From positions 423,318 to 487,317 of the forward strand of contig NZ_FNIN01000001.1 in assembly GCF_900104045.1 (NCBI RefSeq): a stretch of DNA of 64,000 nucleotides, given 5' to 3'. The DNA comes from Desulfonauticus submarinus (GTDB lineage Bacteria > Desulfobacterota > Desulfovibrionia > Desulfovibrionales > Desulfonatronovibrionaceae). The notes under the pieces were generated by a model. The model did not search any database and was not told the DNA's origin. It saw nothing but the letters and a program-made list of their open reading frames with translations. The position numbers and the translations under genes are program-made. Shown here piece after piece: positions 45,884-57,359 of this stretch. Each line of letters begins with the position of its first letter. Position 1 is the stretch's first letter.

Positions 45884-46288
45884 TTACTTATTATATTTTT
45901 TATGACATTCTCCACATAAAATAGGCCCTTTATGTTGTTTTAAATGACATCCTTTGCATAACTTATGATAAGCATCTTGCAGATTAAGGACCTTATCTTT
46001 TATTTTATGACAATCAACACATTTTTGATCTTCAGAAGATTCATCTTCTATAATCTTACCATCTCTATAAATATGATGACATAACACACAATTATCTTCT
46101 ATACGAGCTAACTGATTATGTTTATCATGATAAAATTTTACTTGAGGACGTTTAGTTTTAACAAATTCATTTCCCAATAACAAATAATCTTGTTCTGTTT
46201 GCGCAAAAACAATAAATGAAAAATTACTTAAGAAAAAAAATAAAGCCAACCCAATTACAAAACATAACTTACTTCTATACCACTGCAT
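45884..46288 (-). CDS. tmcA: Type II tetraheme cytochrome c3 (Tmc complex subunit A)
   Basis: A 134-residue periplasmic cytochrome with a signal peptide (ending near VFAQ) and exactly four CXXCH heme sites: CVLCH, CVDCH, CKGCH and CGECH. Extra histidines (KFYHDKHN, AYHKLC, KQHKGP) are suitable as distal ligands. Class III cytochromes c of this size are TpI- or TpII-c3; the neighbouring tmcB and tmcC identify it as TmcA. It takes electrons from periplasmic hydrogenases via TpI-c3. ATG 46288 has GGAG 7 nt upstream and overlaps tmcB by 14 bp; a start at 46309 is less likely. It is last in the transcript. Confidence 0.9.
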   Translation of the reverse strand: MQWYRSKLCFVIGLALFFFLSNFSFIVFAQTEQDYLLLGNEFVKTKRPQVKFYHDKHNQLARIEDNCVLCHHIYRDGKIIEDESSEDQKCVDCHKIKDKVLNLQDAYHKLCKGCHLKQHKGPILCGECHKKYNK

Positions 46289-47588
46289 TTGACTTCTCCA
46301 TACATTCATAAATAATATCTCCCAAAAACTTCAACTGCATTTCCAATTTATAGTAGTGAATAATATCTTCTAATCCACCATGACAATTATGACACGGAGC
46401 AATTACTATTTTAACGCCTGTCGCCTTTAATTGTTCTGCTTTTATTTTATTACCTAATACTCTAGTAAGTTTAAAAGGTGGCCCACAATTTATAACTCCT
46501 CCTCCTGCACAGCAGCAATAATTATGTTCTCTATTAGGATACATTTCAACAAAATTAGAACAAAAAGCTTTAATAACTTCTCTTAACATTTCATGAAGTC
46601 CCATTCCCCGAACAATATTACAAGGATCATGTAAAGTAACAGGTTCTTCAAATTTTTTAGCAACTTTTAATTTACCTTCTTGAAGCAATTCCCAATAAAA
46701 TTGTACTGCGTGAATAATAGGAATAGGCATATCTCTCCATCCTAACCATCTATTTCCTGTATCATAAATAGAACGATATGCATGTCCACATTCACCCATT
46801 ACTATTTTTTTAACCTTCAAACGCATTGCTGTTTCAAAATGAAGCCTTTTTAATCTTCCCATTAACTCATAATCTCCCACATACATAGCCATATCACTAT
46901 TATCCCAACCAGGAGTTGCAGGCATAGTCCAACTTACTCCTGCTTCATTCATAATCACAGCTGCTTGATATATTAGTTGAGTCCTAAACTTTGGTTCAGG
47001 TCCTATAACTGAATACATTATATCTGCACCTTCTTTTTCCAAAGGAATCCGTAAATTTGGAATCTCATCTCTTGCTTCATCTTCTTGCCATTGAATACTA
47101 TCAATCCATTCATCATCTTTTACCCACATTTGGTTCATGGTAGCAGAATGACTATGAGCAGTATCCTGAATATATTGAGGTGTAACTCCTAATTTATGGC
47201 AAATACGTCGGACAATACTCAACAAATAAGCCATATCAATACCAAAAGGACAATATAAAGAACATCTTTTACATAAATTACACTCCGTATAGGCAATTAC
47301 TGCAGAACGCAAAATAAAGCCTGGACTAACTTTCCCTTCTCTTTTTACCATCTCCCATATAGTTTGTTTAACTTTGCCCACAGGAGAATACTTTGGGTCT
47401 CTATCATGAGATAAAAAAAAGTGACAGGCATCTGCACATAAACCGCAATGAACACAAGTGTCTAAATAGGCTCTAAGCCTAGCACCTGTCTCTTTAGAAA
47501 TAATTTCTTTTATTGTTTGCTGAATTTTATCCTCTGTTAAATTCTTAACTCCCTCTACCAAACCTATATCTTCTGGGAAATATGCCAT
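46275..47588 (-). CDS. tmcB: Tmc complex iron-sulfur subunit B (HdrD-like)
   Basis: A 437-residue cytoplasmic protein. Two 4Fe-4S clusters are visible near the N-terminus: CVHCGLCADAC (about 42-52) and CNLCKRCSLYCPF (about 98-108). The C-terminal CCG-type heterodisulfide-reductase-like half contains HDPCNIVRGMG, CCCAGGGVINCGPP and APCHNCHGG. In Desulfovibrio TmcB links the membrane complex to cytoplasmic electron carriers. It lies 22 bp after tmcC. Confidence 0.9.
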   Translation of the reverse strand: MAYFPEDIGLVEGVKNLTEDKIQQTIKEIISKETGARLRAYLDTCVHCGLCADACHFFLSHDRDPKYSPVGKVKQTIWEMVKREGKVSPGFILRSAVIAYTECNLCKRCSLYCPFGIDMAYLLSIVRRICHKLGVTPQYIQDTAHSHSATMNQMWVKDDEWIDSIQWQEDEARDEIPNLRIPLEKEGADIMYSVIGPEPKFRTQLIYQAAVIMNEAGVSWTMPATPGWDNSDMAMYVGDYELMGRLKRLHFETAMRLKVKKIVMGECGHAYRSIYDTGNRWLGWRDMPIPIIHAVQFYWELLQEGKLKVAKKFEEPVTLHDPCNIVRGMGLHEMLREVIKAFCSNFVEMYPNREHNYCCCAGGGVINCGPPFKLTRVLGNKIKAEQLKATGVKIVIAPCHNCHGGLEDIIHYYKLEMQLKFLGDIIYECMEKSNAVV

Positions 47589-47610
47589 AATTTAACCTCT
47601 TCTAATTTTT

Positions 47611-48270
47611 TTACCAATCTTTTGCATGTCTAACTCCCCCAAACTCAGAACCAGTATAAGCTCGTACTAGAGGGGCAAAAATCATATGCACTAAACGTGT
47701 AAAAGGAATAACTATCAATAAAATCTCTCCAAACAATATATGAAGAATAAGCATTAAAGAATAATTGAACCATTGATGATAAGCTAAAAAACCAAACAAA
47801 AAAGGTAAAAATACTAATAAAATAAGAACATAATCTGTAAAAGAAGTTACAAACCTAACCTCTCGTACAAATATTTTTCTTAAAACAAAAAAGATACAAC
47901 TAAATAAGACAAATACAGTTAATATGTCTGCGACCCAATTAGGAATAGTAATAAAATAAACATTAAAATATTCTTTTAATAAGATATTATGAGCAGATAA
48001 AAAAATAGGGGTAATAATAACTCCGATATGAAAACAAAACGAGATAAAGGTCATAATCCAATGTCTTCTCATATTTGTTGTTCCAAAAGGAATAGACCAG
48101 TGTAGTATTGATCTTAAAGCAAACTTAAGGTTAAAATATCTTAAAACAACTTCATCTCTACTTTTAGCTAAAAAAGTAATACTTGCTAGTCTATAAAGAG
48201 ACCCACCTAAAAAAATACCCCACGTAATCCATGCACCTGGTCCTAATAAAAAAGTATATACATTATGCAT
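47611..48270 (-). CDS. tmcC: Tmc complex cytochrome b-like membrane subunit C
   Basis: A 219-residue membrane protein with five predicted transmembrane helices (about 8-30, 65-95, 105-130, 140-162, 168-195) and histidines inside helices (FHIGVII, HILFGE) suitable for heme b. It resembles the gamma subunits of nitrate reductase/DsrM-type proteins. It is expected to connect TmcA and TmcB across the membrane. ATG 48270 forms a TGATG overlap with the tmcD stop, with GGAGG 6 nt upstream; the ATG at 48276 abuts that ribosome site. Confidence 0.88.
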   Translation of the reverse strand: MHNVYTFLLGPGAWITWGIFLGGSLYRLASITFLAKSRDEVVLRYFNLKFALRSILHWSIPFGTTNMRRHWIMTFISFCFHIGVIITPIFLSAHNILLKEYFNVYFITIPNWVADILTVFVLFSCIFFVLRKIFVREVRFVTSFTDYVLILLVFLPFLFGFLAYHQWFNYSLMLILHILFGEILLIVIPFTRLVHMIFAPLVRAYTGSEFGGVRHAKDW

Positions 48271-49523
48271 CAACATCCTCCAAAAGCATCTAAACTAATC
48301 ACACGTCTATAATATGTATCTCCTTTTATACCTCGAATGAGAATCTTTTTACTATCTGGGCTAAATATGGGTTGGGCTAAAACATCGAAACTATCTTTAT
48401 ATTCAATACCATTGACCACAATAGTGTATTGATTATTTTTTTCAGCCTTTATAGCCACATGTTCAGAATTAGAACTAAATACAGGTCTCCAAAGCATAGA
48501 GTAACTATTGGGCCATACTTTATCATCTATTACTAAATGCCATGTTTTTTTATTCTTCCCGATTGCAGCTACTCTCTCTCCATTTGGACTAAAAACTAAA
48601 TCAGTAATCAAAGAACAAAAATGCGTATTCCAAATTCTACCATCTACCACTATAGTCCACATTCCAAATTGCGAAGCGCAAATAGCTGCAATATGTTTAC
48701 CATTGGCACTAAACTGTTGATTCCAAAGTTGTACAAATTTATTAGGCCAAAGCAGATTTCCATCTATTGCCATACCCCATTTACCATTTATTCTAACAGG
48801 CGCTATTACTGAATTATTTAAAGGATTAAAACAAGGCTCCCAAACACAGGAAAAGGTTTTATCCCAACACTTACCATCTACAGCTACACTATATTCATAT
48901 AAAGATAACCTGACTTGGGCAGCTACTTTATCACCACGTTTGTTAAACACAGGTGTCCAAACGTTTACAAAACTAGTTGGCCACTTTATCCCGTCTATTG
49001 CTACGCTATAACATCCTTGCTGAAATTTAAAAATATCTCCTTGTCCAAAAGACTTGATTTGAACTACAGCCGCTGTTTTTTTTCCATTGCAACTTAATAT
49101 AAACTGATTAGCATTTTCATAAAAATTAGACCAAACTTTATCATTTAAGGCCATTGCATACTGCATATCCTTTTGCACAGCTACAGCAATACTTTTATCT
49201 TCCTCACTAAATAAAAGATTCCAAACAAAATCAAATTTATTAGACCATAATTCACCATCTACACATACAGTGTGAGAATCATCGTCTACTACTAAGCCCA
49301 CTAACGTATTCCACGGCGAATAACGTAAATACCAAATTCGGGAGAAATTAGAATCCCATAATTTACCATTCTCCCAAACGCTAAAGTTACCTTCTCCTTT
49401 ATTTACAATAACTCCAATTTTTTTGCCATTATTACTAAACTGAAACTCTTCTATCCAAGAAAACTGCTGTAAGGCACTTAAAGAAAATGATTCTTCTCCT
49501 ATATCCCAATCCTGTTGCTCCAT
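48270..49523 (-). CDS. tmcD: Tmc complex Trp-rich beta-propeller subunit D
   Basis: A 417-residue soluble protein made of about nine tandem repeats of some 43 residues. Each repeat contains a pattern like VAVDGKxW...F..VWxPxFxxxGDKVAA, with a conserved tryptophan pair, giving a WD40/TolB-like propeller. TmcD of Desulfovibrio is described as a tryptophan-rich protein of the complex, and this matches in setting and composition. No signal peptide is visible, so it is presumably cytoplasmic. ATG 49523 with AAAGGAGAG upstream is preferred over TTG 49547. It is first of the tmc genes here. Confidence 0.85.
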   Translation of the reverse strand: MEQQDWDIGEESFSLSALQQFSWIEEFQFSNNGKKIGVIVNKGEGNFSVWENGKLWDSNFSRIWYLRYSPWNTLVGLVVDDDSHTVCVDGELWSNKFDFVWNLLFSEEDKSIAVAVQKDMQYAMALNDKVWSNFYENANQFILSCNGKKTAAVVQIKSFGQGDIFKFQQGCYSVAIDGIKWPTSFVNVWTPVFNKRGDKVAAQVRLSLYEYSVAVDGKCWDKTFSCVWEPCFNPLNNSVIAPVRINGKWGMAIDGNLLWPNKFVQLWNQQFSANGKHIAAICASQFGMWTIVVDGRIWNTHFCSLITDLVFSPNGERVAAIGKNKKTWHLVIDDKVWPNSYSMLWRPVFSSNSEHVAIKAEKNNQYTIVVNGIEYKDSFDVLAQPIFSPDSKKILIRGIKGDTYYRRVISLDAFGGC

Positions 49524-49558
49524 ATTCTCTCCTTTATTCTTGCCCAATAGTAATTAAT

Positions 49559-51622
49559 TTAAATCTTAAATCTTCCCACCAGTTGTTTTAATTTTTTAGA
49601 AAGTAAAGTAAGCTGTTTTGCACTTTCTCTTAATTGTTCACTACTAGTAGTCATTTCATTAGAAACCACAGTAACCTCTTCAATCTCCTTTCCTACTTCT
49701 TTTGCGTTCTCTCCAACCCTTGCCAAATTCTCATTACTTTCACCTACAGCAGAAGATACCTGACCTACATTTTCTGCAATCTCTCTTGTGGTTACTGATT
49801 GTTCTTCTATTGCCGCAGCAACTGTAGTAACTATTTGATCCATTTCTTGGATAATCTTAGTAATCTCTGTAATTTCTGAAACAGTTAGACCTGTAGCATC
49901 TTGAATGCCTTTTATTTTATTTTTTATTTCTTCAGTAGCTTGAGCTGTTTGCTGCGCAAGTTCTTTAATTTCATTGGCAACTACAGCAAACCCTTTGCCA
50001 GCCTCTCCAGCTCTAGCAGCCTCAATAGTAGCATTTAAAGCCAATAAATTAGTTTGAGATGATATTGCATTAATTGTTTCGGTCACAGTAGTAATTTCTG
50101 TAGCAGCTTTTCCTAATTCATTTACTTTTTCACTTACAATATGGGCTTTCCCAACTGCAGAAGAGGTAATACTCTTTGCTTTTTCTGTATTAGAAGCTAT
50201 CTCACTAATAGTAGCACTCATCTCCTCAGCAGCAGAAGCAATCGTATTGGCATTGATTGAAAGTTCTTCCATAGCACTAGAAACCGAAGTAATATTTTCT
50301 ACAATCTCTTGGGTAGAATCAGATACTACCCTTGCCTTTTCTTCCATTTGCTCTGCCCTAGAGGCAGTGCTATCTGCTATTGTATTTAACTCATCTGAAG
50401 AAGAGGTTACCTTTTCTGTACTAGAAATAACCTCTTTTAATACATCCCTTGTATTTTTAGCCATTGTATTTAAAGAATCTACCAATGTTCCTATTGCATC
50501 ATCTGCTTGATAAGAAAAAGAAACTCTATAATCACCCTGAGCCATTTTTTTACTTACTTCTGCTATATTAAATAATTGTTTTGAAATAAAACGAACAATA
50601 AGAACAGCTATTAAAATTCCTATAATACCTATAATACCACCACCAACAATATCCTGAATTAAAATTTCTTTATCAATATCTCTTGTCATCTCTTTATAAT
50701 TTAAACCAAAGCCTATATACCAATCCCAAGGAGCAAAGTAACGAATATAACTAACTTTCTTTTCTCCGTTAAATACATATTCTACAAAACTTTTGTCTGT
50801 TGCTTGTTTAAATTTTTCTCCTATTCCGCCACTAAGATTAAAAATATTCTTATTTAAAATTGCAGCATTTGGATGATAAACAAACCTACCCTTTGAATTA
50901 TAAACAAAGAAATATCCACTACCTCCTAACTTAGTTTCTGCTAAAAGATCCTTAAATTCTTTAGATAAAATTTTAACTCCTACAAAAATAACAGCAATAA
51001 TATTATTTTTTATATCTTTCATTGGTTTATATGCACTAAGATACCATTCACCACCAACAATATCTTTTCCATAATATACTTTTCCTTGCATAACTGTCTT
51101 ATATATCACACTATTACTAGAAATATATTCTCCTATATCTCTTGTCCCATCTTTTTTAATAACGTTTGTGGAAATTTTAACTAATTTACCAGGTATAACT
51201 TGAAAAATAGTTGCTGTTAAATCTATCCTTTTTTTTAATCTATCTAAAAGTTCATAGTCTTTGTATACAACTTTACCACCTAAAACCAAAGAAGGAACAC
51301 TTACCTCTTGTTTATTATTAGATTTATCTATCAGAGTTAAATTAATTTTATTATTCTTATCTAAATAAAAAGTACCAACTTCATCTAATTTTGCTTCTAG
51401 TAATTTTAAATCTCCTCTCAGCTTTTTCATTAAAACTCTATTGTTTATTCTAACAAAATTATACACAGAAGAAGTTAATTCTTCTACAGATTGCTTTCCT
51501 AAATAAACAATTCCTTTTCTAGCTTTATAGACAGATAAAAAAGTCAGAAGGAAAACAATTAATGCTAAAGATAGTCCTATGCCTAAATACAATTTTGTAG
51601 TAAACTTCATTTTATTTAACAT
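49559..51622 (-). CDS. Methyl-accepting chemotaxis protein with periplasmic Cache domain
   Basis: A 687-residue receptor. The first transmembrane helix is at about 10-32 and a large periplasmic Cache (sCache/Cache_3-like) region lies at about 40-305 ([25 protein letters not shown]). The second TM (about 320-342) leads into HAMP (about 345-395), then a long cytoplasmic helical signalling domain. Its hairpin tip reads [41 protein letters not shown] in adjoining pieces. The start overlaps the ispG end by 11 bp and the tmcD start is 36 bp downstream, so it may be co-transcribed with tmc. Ligand unknown. Confidence 0.92.
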   Translation of the reverse strand: MLNKMKFTTKLYLGIGLSLALIVFLLTFLSVYKARKGIVYLGKQSVEELTSSVYNFVRINNRVLMKKLRGDLKLLEAKLDEVGTFYLDKNNKINLTLIDKSNNKQEVSVPSLVLGGKVVYKDYELLDRLKKRIDLTATIFQVIPGKLVKISTNVIKKDGTRDIGEYISSNSVIYKTVMQGKVYYGKDIVGGEWYLSAYKPMKDIKNNIIAVIFVGVKILSKEFKDLLAETKLGGSGYFFVYNSKGRFVYHPNAAILNKNIFNLSGGIGEKFKQATDKSFVEYVFNGEKKVSYIRYFAPWDWYIGFGLNYKEMTRDIDKEILIQDIVGGGIIGIIGILIAVLIVRFISKQLFNIAEVSKKMAQGDYRVSFSYQADDAIGTLVDSLNTMAKNTRDVLKEVISSTEKVTSSSDELNTIADSTASRAEQMEEKARVVSDSTQEIVENITSVSSAMEELSINANTIASAAEEMSATISEIASNTEKAKSITSSAVGKAHIVSEKVNELGKAATEITTVTETINAISSQTNLLALNATIEAARAGEAGKGFAVVANEIKELAQQTAQATEEIKNKIKGIQDATGLTVSEITEITKIIQEMDQIVTTVAAAIEEQSVTTREIAENVGQVSSAVGESNENLARVGENAKEVGKEIEEVTVVSNEMTTSSEQLRESAKQLTLLSKKLKQLVGRFKI

Positions 51623-52694
51623 TGTCTCCCCCTTTTTTTGACTTTAAAAAACTATCCACTTCTTCCAAAAAAGCAGAAAGTAAATTTTTTTCTCCTTTTA
51701 TCTTTTTTTTAATTTTTCCTTTAACAAAAATTACCCCACAATCTCTTCCCCCAGCCAGACCAATATCTGCGTCTTTTGCCTCTCCAGGACCATTTACTAC
51801 ACATCCCATTACAGCTACACTAAACACATCTTGAATATCTTTTAAAGCATCTTCTACTTTGTTTGCTAAAGCTATTAAATCTATTTCTGTTCTTCCACAC
51901 GTAGGACAAGAAATTATTTCTGGCCCCCTCTGCCTTAATTCTAAAGAACGCAATATTTCCCACGCAACTTGTACTTCTTTAACTGGATCATCAGTAAGAG
52001 AAACTCTCAAAGTATCTCCAAGACCATTAAACAATAATATACCTAATCCTACAGAAGATTTTACAGTACCTCTCATAAAAGTGCCAGCCTCTGTAATACC
52101 TATGTGTAAAGGATAATACACTTTTTTAGCTAATAACTGATATGCCTTAATAGTTTTTAACACAGAAGAACATTTTAAGGAAATTTTAATATCAAAAAAA
52201 TCTCGTTGTTCTAACATTCTTACATGTTTTAAAGCACTTTCTACCATAGCTTCTGGAGTTACTCCATTATATTTTAATAAAAGATCTTTTTCTAAAGAAC
52301 CCCCATTTACTCCTATTCTTATAGGAACATTGTACTCTAATGCCTCTCTTACCACTAAATCAACTTTATCTTCAGAACCTATATTACCAGGATTTATTCT
52401 AAGACCATCTACACCTTCTTTTATAGAGATTAAAGCTAATCTATAATCAAAGTGAATATCAGCAACTAATGGGATATTTATTTTATTTTTTATTTTAGAA
52501 ATTGATTTTGCCGCTTGTTCATCTAAAACAGCAACCCTAACTATTTCACACCCAACATTTTCTAATCTTTTAATTTGCTCAACTGTAGAGTTTACATCTC
52601 TAGTATCAGTATTAGTCATAGATTGTATTCTAATAGGGTTGTTTCCACCAATTCCAACATTTCCAATAAAAATTTCCTTTGTTTTATGGCGCAT
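51612..52694 (-). CDS. ispG: 4-hydroxy-3-methylbut-2-enyl diphosphate synthase
   Basis: A 360-residue enzyme of the MEP isoprenoid pathway. The N-terminal TIM-barrel reads NNPIRIQSMTNTDTRDV and VADIHFDYRLAL...LRINPGNIG. The C-terminal 4Fe-4S domain has the cysteines in SCPTCGRTEIDL and the conserved VMGCVVNGPGEAKDADIGLAGG. The start shares one base with the stop of the heptosyltransferase gene. Length normal for the short bacterial type. Confidence 0.95.
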   Translation of the reverse strand: MRHKTKEIFIGNVGIGGNNPIRIQSMTNTDTRDVNSTVEQIKRLENVGCEIVRVAVLDEQAAKSISKIKNKINIPLVADIHFDYRLALISIKEGVDGLRINPGNIGSEDKVDLVVREALEYNVPIRIGVNGGSLEKDLLLKYNGVTPEAMVESALKHVRMLEQRDFFDIKISLKCSSVLKTIKAYQLLAKKVYYPLHIGITEAGTFMRGTVKSSVGLGILLFNGLGDTLRVSLTDDPVKEVQVAWEILRSLELRQRGPEIISCPTCGRTEIDLIALANKVEDALKDIQDVFSVAVMGCVVNGPGEAKDADIGLAGGRDCGVIFVKGKIKKKIKGEKNLLSAFLEEVDSFLKSKKGGDNVK

Positions 52695-53686
52695 TATCTA
52701 CTTAAAACCTCTTCTATTTTTTGAATAACATACTTACTAGAAATTTTTTTCATACAGTCATGATGACCATAAGGACATTTTTTATGTCCATGCAAACCAC
52801 AAGGACGACAATCTAAATCTACCTCTATAATTTCTCCATTTTTATATGGATAAAATCCTAATTTTTTTACTGTAGGGCCAAAAATTGCTATTACATATGT
52901 ATTTAAAGAAACTGCCATATGGACAGGAGCAGAATCATTGGAAATAAGTAATTTTGCTCCTTTAATTAAAGCAAAGCTTTCCCTTAACGTAGTTTTTCCT
53001 GCTAAATTTAAAACTTTTGCATAATTTTGTTTTATTTGTTCACAGACATTATTTTCTTGTTCACTTCCAAGTAATACAACAAAATAATTTTTTTCTACTA
53101 AATATTTAACTACTTCTTTAAAACCTTTAACGGTCCAGCACTTTGTAGGCCACTTACTCCCAGGAGCAATTGCTATGTATTTTTTAAATTTTAAATTTAA
53201 ATTAGAAATAATTTTTTCTTCTTCTCGTTTAACATAAAGAGATGGTATTTTACAGATATTTTGGGTATCAAAATCAGGTAAACAACTTAACAATTTAAGA
53301 TTACGCTCTATTTCATGCCCTCCAGAAAATTCATGTTTTTGAACACAGGTATATAAAAAAGAAAACCCAGCTTTATCAAATCCAACTCTTACAGGTATTT
53401 TAGCTAAAAATAAACTTAAAGAAGCTCTATGGGAACGATGAGGAGAAATAGCTAAATTAAATTTCTTTTTTTTTAAGTTCAAAATAAGATTAAAAAAACT
53501 AGAAGTTTTTTTATCAAAACAAATAAGTTCATCCACATATGGATTGTGTTTAAAAACCTCTTTGCCAAAAGATTTACATACTAAAGAAATTTTAGATTGA
53601 GGATAATTTTTTTTTAAAGATTGAATTAAGGGAGTGGTTAAAATAAGATCACCTAAAAATGCAGTTTGCCATACCAATATCTTCAA
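52694..53686 (-). CDS. Lipopolysaccharide heptosyltransferase II-like (GT9 family)
   Basis: A 330-residue GT9 glycosyltransferase. N-terminus KILVWQTAFLGDLILTTPLIQSLKKNYP is typical of heptosyltransferases. The C-terminal block has PGSKWPTKCWTVKGF, LLISNDSAPVHMAVSLNTYVIAIFGPT and the cysteine-rich CRPCGLHGHKKCPYGHHDCM found in WaaF-like proteins. It probably transfers heptose to the inner-core LPS. It follows dapB by 23 bp and joins ispG by a 1-bp overlap. WaaF versus WaaC cannot be settled by eye. Confidence 0.88.
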   Translation of the reverse strand: MKILVWQTAFLGDLILTTPLIQSLKKNYPQSKISLVCKSFGKEVFKHNPYVDELICFDKKTSSFFNLILNLKKKKFNLAISPHRSHRASLSLFLAKIPVRVGFDKAGFSFLYTCVQKHEFSGGHEIERNLKLLSCLPDFDTQNICKIPSLYVKREEEKIISNLNLKFKKYIAIAPGSKWPTKCWTVKGFKEVVKYLVEKNYFVVLLGSEQENNVCEQIKQNYAKVLNLAGKTTLRESFALIKGAKLLISNDSAPVHMAVSLNTYVIAIFGPTVKKLGFYPYKNGEIIEVDLDCRPCGLHGHKKCPYGHHDCMKKISSKYVIQKIEEVLSR

Positions 53687-53709
53687 TTATCCACTCCCTA
53701 AAAATTTTC

Positions 53710-54492
53710 TTAATTAAGTACATCAGACATAGAATACAATTTACCGGGTTTTTGATGTGCTAACCACTTTGCAGCCCTTAAAGCCCCTTGAGCAAAAGTT
53801 TCTCTAGAATGAGCTCTATGAGTAATCTCTATTCTTTCTCCTGGGCCTAAAAAATACACAGTATGATCTCCAACAACATCTCCACCTCGTAGGGTTTGCA
53901 CGCCAATCTCTTCTGAGCTACGTTCTCCTATAATTCCATGCCTGCAAAATTTACCTACTTTATCCAAATCAACACCCCTTGCTTCTGCTAAACATTGAGC
54001 TAATTTTAAAGCTGTACCAGAAGGAGCATCTTTTTTAAATTTATGATGTATCTCACTTATTTCTAAGTCGTATTTTTCACCCAATATTTTTACTAATTGA
54101 GGTAAAATCTTTAAAAGCACATTTATTCCCACACTCATATTAGGAGCCCAAAGCAAAGAAATATCTTTAGAATTTTCTTTTAAATAAGAAAGTTCTTCTG
54201 AGCTAAATCCTGTAGTACCTATAACAGCTTTTCCTCCAACCTCTTTACAACATTTTACTGTATCTAAACTAACTTTAGGAACTGTAAAATCAATAACAAC
54301 AGCACTAGGATATTTTAAAAGAGCATCTTGTAAATTTGTAGAAACAAAAGTAGAATATACTTCTAACCCATCAGTATTTCCTTCTCTCTCTATAACAGCA
54401 CATAATGCATAATCTGGATCATTATCTGCTAATCTTGCTATAGTTGACCCCATTCTACCTTTTGCACCTAAAACAATAATTTCTGTTGCCAT
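53710..54492 (-). CDS. dapB: 4-hydroxy-tetrahydrodipicolinate reductase
   Basis: A 260-residue enzyme of lysine/diaminopimelate synthesis. The nucleotide-binding motif is VLGAKGRMGSTIARL, GTTGFS follows, and the active-site block EIHHKFKKDAPSGTALKLA contains the catalytic histidine and the lysine. GVQTLRGGDVVGDHTVYFLGPGERIEITHRAHSRETFA is the C-terminal dimer region. Complete and of standard length. Confidence 0.95.
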   Translation of the reverse strand: MATEIIVLGAKGRMGSTIARLADNDPDYALCAVIEREGNTDGLEVYSTFVSTNLQDALLKYPSAVVIDFTVPKVSLDTVKCCKEVGGKAVIGTTGFSSEELSYLKENSKDISLLWAPNMSVGINVLLKILPQLVKILGEKYDLEISEIHHKFKKDAPSGTALKLAQCLAEARGVDLDKVGKFCRHGIIGERSSEEIGVQTLRGGDVVGDHTVYFLGPGERIEITHRAHSRETFAQGALRAAKWLAHQKPGKLYSMSDVLN

Positions 54493-54506
54493 ATTAATTC
54501 CCCTTT

Positions 54507-55334
54507 TTAGATTTTTACTTTATCTGCATTTAAAAATTCTAAATAACTTCCACCCATTTGTAAGGCAAGACAATTTCTTTTAGTAGCTAAATTTAAAATA
54601 TCTTCGGATAAATTAAAAGTTGCAATTACAGGTACAATTTTTTTATCCTTATATTCAGGATACCAGTCATAAAAATTATTTAATGCATCTAAAAAATGTT
54701 CTACATATTTGCTTCTGTTGTAATCACTTTTTACATCTACAACAAATACTTTTCCATCTGCAACAGCAATTACATCATCTTCTCTACGCTTTCCATTTTT
54801 TCGCTTAACCCGTCTAACAGACATATCTTGTATATCCAAATTAAAATATCTTTTCAAAACATCTGGCAAACCTGGGGCAATAATATCTTCTGCTAATGTC
54901 CCCATCTTATTAGCCAACTCTCCCCACTTTCTATTTAATTCTGCTTTCATTTCTTCTACGGCATCTATTCTTTTTTGAGTATATGTTTTAAAATCACTCA
55001 TTTCATCTTTAAAATCTTTCATTTCATTCTTAAAATCCAACATCTCATCCTTGAAACCTTTCATTTCGTCTTTAAAGTCTTTCATCTCATCTTTGAAATC
55101 CTTCATCTCATCTTTGAAGTCCTTCATCTCATCCTTGAAGTCTTTCATCTCGTCTTTAAAACTTTTCATTTCTTTACTAAGGCGATTAATCTGAATTTCA
55201 GCTTTTTGATAAAGCCATAAAGAACGCAAGAGCATTTCTTCTAACTCAGAAAGTTTCTTTTTATTTTTTCTAATTTCTTCCCATTGTTCTTGGTTTTCTT
55301 GTTCTATTTCTTCTAAAATTTGAGCTAAACTCAT
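54507..55334 (-). CDS. Coiled-coil protein with PD-(D/E)XK-like C-terminal domain (DUF3782-like)
   Basis: A 275-residue protein. The N-terminal half is a long coiled coil dominated by eight full heptads of the type DFKDEMK (about residues 55-115), encoded by near-identical 21-bp units. The C-terminal half (about 135-275) has a restriction-endonuclease-like core: KRREDDVIAVADGKVFVVDVKS, giving D...D-x-K catalytic residues, followed by VPVIATFNLSEDILNLATKRNCLAL. Such DUF3782-type proteins are common in thermophiles and cyanobacteria. A nuclease fold is likely; activity and role are unknown. Located between dapB and ligA. Confidence 0.75.
   Translation of the reverse strand: MSLAQILEEIEQENQEQWEEIRKNKKKLSELEEMLLRSLWLYQKAEIQINRLSKEMKSFKDEMKDFKDEMKDFKDEMKDFKDEMKDFKDEMKGFKDEMLDFKNEMKDFKDEMSDFKTYTQKRIDAVEEMKAELNRKWGELANKMGTLAEDIIAPGLPDVLKRYFNLDIQDMSVRRVKRKNGKRREDDVIAVADGKVFVVDVKSDYNRSKYVEHFLDALNNFYDWYPEYKDKKIVPVIATFNLSEDILNLATKRNCLALQMGGSYLEFLNADKVKI
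54991..55172. repeat. Tandem 21-bp repeats encoding heptads
   Basis: Eight to nine degenerate copies of a 21-bp unit of the form ctttcatctcatctttgaag (read on +) encode the DFKDEMK heptads of the 54507-55334 protein. Such repeats can gain or lose units by slippage without breaking the frame. They are not spaced like CRISPR repeats. Confidence 0.85.
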
Positions 55335-55346
55335 TTTTATTCCCCC

Positions 55347-57359
<2,013 letters not shown>

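Noticed and set aside
54991..55172. Regular short repeats that could suggest a CRISPR array
   Set aside because: Units are 21 bp, contiguous without spacers, in frame, and encode coiled-coil heptads.
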